DNA from: Ryuthela nishihirai
Taxonomy: Eukaryota; Arthropoda; Arachnida; Araneae; Heptathelidae
NCBI GenBank assembly: GCA_038380435.1
Contig: JAWZYU010000759.1
Coordinates: 1 to 64,000, forward strand
Length of the DNA: 64,000 nt
Direction of reading: 5' to 3'
Both the position numbers and the translations under genes were made by a program. Shown here in pieces: positions 57,354-64,000 of this stretch; within the stretch, counting starts at the first letter, position 1; every line of letters starts with the position of its first letter. Below the pieces are notes generated by a model that was not told where the DNA came from, made no database searches, and saw only the letters and a program-made list of their open reading frames with translations.

Positions 57354-59591
57354 CTACGGAGGTCCAACCAGACCGTGTAATTTAGTTCTCCAAACAAGTC
57401 TATCCTGAGCTACATCTACTGCATCTGGCCACTGCACACCAATTCTAACAAGGTCCTGTTTGACATTGTCTGCCCACCGCATCCTGGGTCTCCCCTTCTT
57501 TCTGAGGCCTTTATGCACACTGTTCATAACCCTATTCGCTAATCTATAATTATTCATATGGGCAACATGGCCAAACCAACGGAGTCTGTCTCTGCACAAT
57601 ATGCTGCTTAAAGGAGGTTGCAAACTCCTTTGCCTAACCTCATCATTAGTTACAAAGTTGAACCACCTAATGCCCAAGATACTGCGTAAGCATCTGGAAT
57701 CAAAAGCATCTAGTTTTCTGTTATCTAGTTTACAAAATGTCCAAGTTTCACTACCATAACTAACCCTAGAAATAACCAAACTATTATGCAGTCTAAATTT
57801 AGTCTTTTAGTGTATATGCCTATTTCTCCACACTTTTCATAGATTCTTAAAAGTCCTGACAGTAATCCCTATTCATCTGTTAATATTGTGCCACACATCA
57901 CAAGTATCCGTTATATAGCTTCCAAGATAATTAAACTGTGACACCTGCTCAAGACTGCAACCATTCAGATAACTGAATCACATCCTGCCTGACCAATTTT
58001 CATCCCTTTAGTTTTCTCTCTGTTTATAACCAAACCTACTCTACTACCAGTCCCATCAACAGCTCGAATGAAAGAGTTCATCTCATCAACATCATTTGCC
58101 AAAAGGGCTAAATCATCAGCATAATCTAAATCAGAAATTTTCGTAACTCCAGTCCATTTAAGGCCAAAATCTTTCCCTTGAAGTGAATTTCGCATAACAT
58201 AATCAATAACTAAGCTAAAGAGAAAAGGAGACAAAATGCACCCTTGTCGAACACCAGAAGTAATGCTAAACCAATTGCTACAAGCCTTACCAACTCTCAC
58301 ACACGACTCAGTGTTATTATAGAGAGCTTTCATTATGTTAACTAACTTGTCTGGTATACCATATGATATCACAATCAACCACAAATTATGACGATCAACA
58401 GAGTCGAAAGCCTTTTTGAAATCAACAAAGCTAGCAACCAAAGGTTTCTGAAACTCGAAACATTTTTCAAGAATCTGCCCAAGTGAAAATATCTGATCCA
58501 CATATCCCCTACCACTTCTTAATCCACATTGCGCATCACGCAATTGACTGTCAACCTTCAATTGACCTTCTGTCAACTGACACAATTGACTGTCAACTCT
58601 TCAATTGACTGTCATCCTTCAATTGACTGTCAATTCTAATTCTATTAAGCACAATCATGGAAAGAACTTTACCTGGAACAGAGAGTAAGCTTATACCCGT
58701 ATAGTTATCACAAGAACTGCGATCACCTTTTTTGAAAATAGGGATAACAATAGCTCTGGTAAAATCCTTAGGAACCATGCCTTTATCATGAAAGATATTC
58801 AGAATTTCAGTCATCCAAGTGGTAACCGAAACATTCCCAGCTCTAAGCATTTCTGTAGTAATTTCATCTACCCCTGGGGATTTATGTAGTTTAAGTTTAG
58901 AAACAGCCAAAATAACTTCAGATTGTGTTATTGGGCCAACATTAAAGCCACCAATGCATCTATCATCATTGCAAACAATGGGAGTAGAACTAACTACATT
59001 GTTTAGAACATCACTGAAATGCTCAGCCCACCTAGCCATGACAGAATCCTCCCCTTCTATAACCTTACCTTGTTTATCCTTCAATCCTTGTATACCTGTC
59101 CGTTTTCTACCACACAATACATTAACTCTCTGGTACAGCTCTCTGCTGTTGTGCTGTCTAACTGCTTCCTCGGCTTTGTCAGACAAACCATCAAGCCAAA
59201 GATTCTTATCAGCAGCTAACTGATCTTTTACATGTTTATTAAGTTCTCTGTAATGCTTTTTGTTAGAACTTGTAGGGTATTGATTAAGGACATTCCTGCA
59301 GTTCTTTCTTTCCAAAATAAGCTCAAGTGCCTTATCACTCAGATAATTCTGTCTCTTCTGCTCCTTTTTTCCTAAAAGAGTACTGTTAGTGTCCAAAAGA
59401 GCCTGTTTAAAATTATCCCATTCTTCCTCAACTTCAGTAGTAAGCAAACCATGACTGTCATAATGACTAAGTAACCTATCATGGTAAGCTGTGGCTATAA
59501 CTTGATCTTTTAGAGCTTCAGTATTAAAAGAAAAATTTTTAAACCCTAGCACAACACTTTTGAAGTTTAAGTTGCAACACACTCTTAACAA
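57354..59591 (-). pseudogene. RTE copy i: reverse transcriptase and C-terminal frames
   Basis: Frame 59591-58593 holds the linker and RT N-terminus (KSPGVDEITTEMLRAG, FTRAIVIPIFKKGD). Frame 58585-57965 holds RT motifs A (VDFKKAFDSVDRHN), B (GVRQGCILSPFLFSLV) and C (DLDYADDLALLAND). Frame 57779-57354 holds the C-terminal domain (GRPRMRWADNVKQDLVRIG). The catalytic Asp residues of motifs A and C are intact. The frames are separated by the minisatellite at 58.55-58.64 kb and a shift near 57965. Confidence 0.9.
58545..58640. repeat. Minisatellite expansion within RT coding sequence
   Basis: The sequence CAATTGACTGTCAA, single in the other RTE copies, is repeated about five times with small variations (CTTCAATTGACTGTCATC and similar). 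It adds roughly 75 bp. The unit TTGAC.GTCAA is itself nearly palindromic. Confidence 0.85.
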
Positions 59592-60564
59592 GGTAATGGT
59601 CAGATCCAGTTTCAGCTCCCTTATATGCCCTGGTATTCCTAACAGAACTAGCCCATTTTCTGTTTATTAATATGGAATCAGTCATAATCTTATGCAGCCC
59701 ATTAGGTGAAACCCATGTGTACTTATGTATGTCGCGGTGTTTGTAATAAGTGTTAGTTATTCTGAATCCATTGAATTTACTTACCTGTAGGAGATGTTGC
59801 CCATTGCCATTGCAGCTACCAATACCAAAAGGGCCTATTACTCCTGCCCAAAGGTCAGAATCAGTACCAACTTTGGCATTGAAGTCACCAAGAACAAGGG
59901 TAATATCTCCTATCTTGACAGAATTCAAAATATCCTGAAGTTGTTCATGAAACATATTCATCTCATCCTCATTGGCATCCTCAGTGGGGGCATAACAGCA
60001 GATAACATTCAAGTTCTTAATGCTTGTCTGAAATTTTGCTGTAAGAGACCTTTCATTAATGCACTCATATCCTAGAAGAGCATCACTAGCGTGTCTGCTG
60101 AGAAGCAGACCCACGCCTTGGTGATGCTTATTGTCGTCCCTCCCTGAAAGAAATTTAAGATTATTTTTAAGAATCTGACCTTTATCTGTCCATCTGGTCT
60201 CTTGCAAGCCAAGAATATCTGAATTATAATGGTGGAATTCTTGTGTGAGGACATCAAGAGAAAGAGCTCTGTGCAGAAACCTCACATTCCAACTACCTAT
60301 GGAGAGAAAATGGTTAGTGGGATGTTTAAAGAAACTGTGTTTATTGAGAGAGGGAATGCCGACGATATCTAACAGCCCCCTAATCGCAGACATTGGGATA
60401 AAGACCCGTTCCTTCACCACTAAAGGCTGAAGCCATCTGCACTTGGAGACTTCCGCCAATGTAGAATTTGACGATGCCAGTAGAAGCGAAGGGTTGAGGT
60501 GCCTGCGATGACTCTGCTCAGGATTATCCACCAGCTGATAAACATATCCTGTGAATCTATTCAC
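59539..60564 (-). pseudogene. RTE copy i: apurinic endonuclease domain frame
   Basis: 341 open codons. Endonuclease motifs in order are SIGSWNVRFLHRAL (Asn), LGLQETRWTDKG (Glu), GVGLLLSR, CYAPTEDA (Tyr), VLGDFNAKVGTDSDLW (Asp and Asn), DSILINRKW and GSDHYLV (terminal SDH). All catalytic residues of the APE family are present. The domain makes the first-strand nick for target-primed reverse transcription. The frame closes at 59539 by a shift relative to the next frame, which overlaps it by about 50 bases. Confidence 0.9.
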
Positions 60565-61204
60565 TTGGGGCTGTCAACCCTCAAACAAACAGAAAACACA
60601 GCGGAAGATTTTCCCACCACAGAAGCCCACCAGTGCAGCAAAATCAGGATCCATAATCAAGCTCATAGCCATATATCTGTCCAGTGGGTTTATATGGTCA
60701 GCACCAGGACTCTGTGTGGTTGACCACTCCTCAGCAGGGTAGAAAAGAAAGGAAAAGTAGCCATAGTTGTCCAGATCAGTAGGCTACACTAATCTGGCAG
60801 CCCTCCCCTTCCGTTCACTTCCACAAGAGAGTATCTCTTTTGAAAGGTACTAACAGTCTGCACCACGAGAAGGCGGGGTCGGACATTAGGTGCTAGGCCT
60901 GGCCGGTTCTATGCATCATCACAGGGGATTGGTGCATAGTCTTCTTCCAGTGACTACCTAGCTACCATTTACAGACCAATATTTTATTATGTTTGAAACT
61001 TTTTTTATAAACCAATAATCTGAATAGAAGGTACTATAATGGTTTTACTTTTGCTTAAAATTAGTTTCAAAATATTTGCCCATTGATTTTCCAACCTGAT
61101 TTATGCTTTTTAGAACTGCAAGTAGTGTACAGTAAATTTTTCTTACAAATTTAGAAAAATTAGTAAGTTTTAGGTGTAATATACTTCAAATATTTTAAAA
61201 ACAG

Positions 61205-61360
61205 ACATACCAAGGATGTATTATGCTGGGTTTAATGTGCCTCATTGCTTGTGAAGAATGCGAAATGAAAGTCATCCCTGGAGCTGGACCTGTGGAAACA
61301 GTTAAACTTCAAGGCGGATCATTTTTAGAAAACATGGCTGAAATTTGTGCTAAATATGAG
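61205..61360 (+). CDS. TEP1: TEP1-like exon C (alpha/beta region)
   Basis: Third TEP1-like exon, exactly 52 codons, phase 0 at both ends. The acceptor is AAAAACAG and the donor GAG|GTAATT. The peptide contains TYQGCIMLGLMCLIACEECE, then VIPGAGPVETVKL and ENMAEICAKYE. The hydrophobic helix followed by a short 'V..G.....V.L' strand and a second helix aligns with the TEP1 stretch directly after the exon B region. Joining exon B to C needs no frame correction. The next exon should continue with the conserved 'DGWSLNTFG'-like part. I do not find it before the window ends, so the following intron exceeds 2.6 kb. Confidence 0.82.
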
Positions 61361-63219
61361 GTAATTTTTTAATTTTATTTTGCATTAAAAATACATTTGT
61401 TCTTTAAAGGATAATGGGCAAAAAATTTACCTAACTGAAATACAATTAAATGTTATATGAAAGGTACTTTTACACTAGTAACTGCAACTGGGATAATGAT
61501 GAATTCATATAATATGTATGAGTACTTTCTATGAGAGCATGCAGTTCCAAAATGGAGGTGCTGGAATTAGTGGAAAAAGATGTTAATAAGGTGTTCTTGT
61601 ATTGTAGACAAGGCTATTGGTGAGGTTTTACAGTAATGTCCACTTTCCACAAGTGCAGATACCCGAGCCAGCAGAAAGATTGCTTTACAATTCACTTCAC
61701 CAGGATGCCCTACATACTCGCTCAATTGGATTCAATGTCCGGTTCGTCACTTTCAAGGAAATTGTTAATCACATGATCCCTATGGGAAATGGCATTATCA
61801 TCGATAAAAAAATCAGGACAGCATCCTGGAAAAGTCGCTCAGGGTGTAAGAATTAATTCTATGTATCATTAAGTAGCCAGCCCAAACTACCTTAGGACTG
61901 TCACCAAAATAATGTTTTTCTCTGATGTAACAGCATGGCGAATTCCATGTTTTCTCTAGATGAACAAACTTTGAGAATAGGTGTTCAAACTGAATCTGAA
62001 CTCATCTGTAAAAGCTTATTTGCCCACAGGTATTGGCTCTAAAACTGATCAAACCACATTAAATGATTTTTTTCTGTTGAAGCATGTCTTTGTGCATGAA
62101 GACTTCCACAACACCTCCTGTAGACAATAGTAGATTAGAGCACAGATCATGAGATTTCACATGGGGCCCAACACTCATGGGATATCAGCATATATAACAT
62201 GGGATATCATGGATCATCAACATATCAGTCAAAATGCAATGTACCCAATAATCAAGCAAATGTTGAATAGTGTAAGAATTTTGGGTGCTAGCAATAATTT
62301 TCATCCCAATAATTAGGGTTTGTATTCTACTGAGCATTTAAATGGTAAATTGCTCAAGTAGAAAAAAAATAGTATCAAAGCAATATCAATAAAATAAATT
62401 GTTTATTGAAATCAAATTCACCAAAATATAAGTCAAGAAACGCTGACTCAAATCAATTCTAGTGAATTAGTTTAATTTAAAAACATAATCAGGGTGCGAC
62501 AGAGAGCCTATCCCAGGGGGATAGCAAAGGGACTGTGATTGGGGAAGACAGAATGAAAGTTTTCCAACTTGGAAATAAAATTTTGCCAACTGAGAAAATG
62601 AGTACTTGTATTTAATTACTAGAAATCAATTGGTCCCGATTTCTAGCATCACTGCAACCCATATTTGACATTGAACATAATGCGTGCCCAACAACAGAAG
62701 CAACATCCGCAAGCCATATTGCCAGAGACCGAGAAGGAGATACCTAATTGTGGTGGCAACAAACTTAAGTAGGAGTGTAGGTCAGCAGGTTTTCAACAAA
62801 ACGGAAGGATAGAGAACTTTATTTTAATATTTAGACAACCCCTTGTTATAGGTTTAATATTATTCTAAGCTTATATTTTGTATAAATATTGTATGTTATT
62901 GTGTGTAATTTAAACAATCCTTGAGAGTTGAATGTTAGGGAAATTATGTATTTGCATTTCAGGTAACAGCTACTAATAAAGCCATCATGTTGGCTGCTTA
63001 TTAATAATTTGGCATGAAGGAGAAAATGGTCTCAATTATTTTACGGCTGTCGCTGAGAATTCGATATTCGTAGAATACCTAATAGGAATTTCTACGAGTA
63101 TATTAGAAGTTTAAAGGATTTACCTTGAAGGAAATAAATGCTAATTACTGAGTTAAGTAATGAATAATTTTAAATATTTATAATAGGTATGTGATTCTTG
63201 GTGTGTATATATATACACA
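61361..63219. other. Intronic DNA after exon C, mostly unassigned
   Basis: Contains a diverged LTR-1 fragment at about 62276-62440 ('CAATAATTAGGGTTTG', 'GAAATCAAATTCACCA') and a 45-bp match to the 351-1032 repeat at 62558-62600. The open frame 61617-61856 has no recognised family. Stretches 61850-62270 and 62610-63180 show nothing I can name. Confidence 0.5.
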
Positions 63220-63905
63220 TGGTGTTTCAAAAAGGATGCAACCCTAAATGTAAGAGAACAGAACTTATGCACATGTACATTTTATGCCATAATATTAGTC
63301 AGCTGGCATTAGTGTACTCAAGATTAACAGCCTTTAGCTGTTGAAATGACCTTGTCATGCACTAGTCTCACTCAAACATCCATTCCTTTGTGTTGTGTCA
63401 GCAATGTCATTTTCCAAAAACGAACATGTATTTATTGTTGAGACATATTGTGTACACAAAACTTGCAAACATGAGAGAGAGTTGAAGTTTTCTCAGTCTG
63501 CAGTTCCCAACAAGTCAACAATATATCGTTTGATTGATAAATTTCTTACACTGGGTCTGTACAGAATCGAAAGAGCCCAAGCTGGCCATCACTGTTAACT
63601 GCCGAAGTTCTTGATGATGTGTCTCAGTGTTTAACTCGCTCACCCAGAAAATCTCAGTAACAAGTTATCATCAGAGGTTGGACTGTCACCAGCTACTGAT
63701 TTCAGGGCTACAAAGAAATTAAAATTTCATGCCTACCACATTGGTGTTGTTGATGAACTGAAAGAATCAGACCATGAAAAACGTTTACAGTACTTTCGTT
63801 AGTTTCTTTTTTTGTGATGAAAATGGAATTGAGGTGTTGGACCTTGTTTATTTTAGTGACGAGCTTGGTTTCACTTTGATTGGTATGTGAACAGTCGAAT
63901 ATCCT
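63220..63905 (+). mobile_element. Mariner-like element 3 (DUF4817 type), decayed
   Basis: It starts with GTGTTTCAAAAAGGATGCAA, a common end of this arthropod element type. MSFSKNEHVFIVETYCVHK and VPNKSTIYRLIDKFLTLG form the DUF4817 helix-turn-helix domain. In later frames 'LTAEVLDDVSQCLTRSPRKS', 'YHIGVVDELKESDHEKRLQYF'-like pieces and NGIEVLDLVYFSDELGF (Asp of the catalytic triad) can be read. It is broken at about 63900 by a (TCC)n/(CAA)n repeat and a dispersed repeat. Confidence 0.75.
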
Positions 63906-64000
63906 CCTCCTCCTCCCTCCAACAACAACAACTACCGCTGAGTCAAAATGTTGCAGTTGTATAAAAAGTGAGAACCTCAAAGTAGGTTTCCACCTTTAAT
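63906..64000 (-). repeat. Dispersed repeat with simple-repeat tail, copy 2
   Basis: Reverse-complement match of 47101-47180 over about 80 bases, preceded by (TCC)n and (CAA)n. It lies inside mariner-like element 3 and continues past the window edge. Most likely a retroposon 3' end of unknown family. Confidence 0.6.

Larger units (their letters stand above)
57328..60978 (-). mobile_element. RTE-type LINE copy i, near full length (3.65 kb)
   Basis: The most complete RTE in the window. It has the 5' end (complement of TAGCTACCATTTACAGACC), a 5' UTR of about 400 bp, one long ORF split into four frames, and an (ATC)n tail. Family layout is endonuclease, RT and a basic C-terminal domain with no ORF1, as in RTE clades. 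Three lesions stop it from being translatable: a frameshift near 59545, a minisatellite expansion at 58550-58635, and a frameshift near 57965. Related proteins are often mis-annotated in arthropods as craniofacial development protein 2-like. Confidence 0.92.
36592..61204 (+). other. TEP1-like intron between exons B and C (24.6 kb)
   Basis: GT-AG intron of 24,613 bp, phase 0. It contains the decayed arthropod multicopy gene, a + strand RTE with a solo LTR and a palindromic end, a mariner, a Tc1 split by a complete LINE, and two tandem RTE copies. Most of the long elements lie antisense to the host gene. Confidence 0.75.

Noticed and set aside
57354..60564. Craniofacial-development-protein-2-like host gene
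   Set aside because: The endonuclease and RT motifs, the 5' and 3' element ends and the repeated copies show it is an RTE retrotransposon.
61617..61856. Next TEP1 exon or transposase
   Set aside because: The 79-codon frame lacks the expected TEP1 continuation and any transposase motif I recognise.
1..64000. CRISPR array, prokaryotic operon or phage
   Set aside because: Repeats are dispersed or inverted, not regularly spaced. Coding units are spliced or belong to eukaryotic mobile elements.

Overview
This is repeat-rich arthropod-type nuclear DNA. It is AT-rich and has no operons or bacterial signals. The evidence is spliced exons with GT-AG borders, tRNA-headed SINEs, mariner/Tc1/P transposons, RTE and I-type LINEs, a Penelope-like element, and a multicopy protein family I know mainly from arthropods. 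The species cannot be named from the sequence. A non-dipteran arthropod is my best guess.

The only host gene I can support is on the + strand: three consecutive coding exons at 16927-17135, 36417-36591 and 61205-61360. They look like the telomerase/vault-associated protein TEP1, in the part of its TROVE module that runs into the following alpha/beta region. The exon phases fit (0 to 2, 2 to 0, 0 to 0) and the spliced product is 180 uninterrupted codons. Two complete introns of about 19.3 and 24.6 kb separate the exons, so essentially the whole window is intron.

The introns are layered graveyards of mobile elements. Region by region: 1-3.2 kb, RTE fragments with a foldback SINE and a solo LTR nested inside; 3.27-8.32 kb, a decayed P-element with terminal inverted repeats and an ACCAGAT target duplication; 8.7-10.3 kb, a second solo LTR and a foldback repeat; 10.7-18.9 kb, Tc1 and mariner elements, one carrying a SINE; 20.2-25.1 kb, RTE pieces, a Tc1 and a full-length SINE; 25.1-30.7 kb, an RNase H-bearing LINE with a SINE inside; 31.3-35.2 kb, two inverted Tc1 half-copies around an RTE that carries a Penelope-like GIY-YIG element and a SINE; 38.1-39.3 kb, a decayed multicopy arthropod gene; 40.0-45.0 kb, a + strand RTE that ends in a 307-bp near-perfect palindrome; 47.3-54.4 kb, a Tc1 split by a 5.8-kb LINE; 54.4-61.0 kb, two head-to-tail RTE copies, one almost full length; 63.2-64 kb, a mariner-like DUF4817 element.

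Nearly every element is broken by stops, frameshifts or deletions. The nesting with recognisable target-site duplications gives a relative order of insertion. No intact transposase or reverse transcriptase is present.
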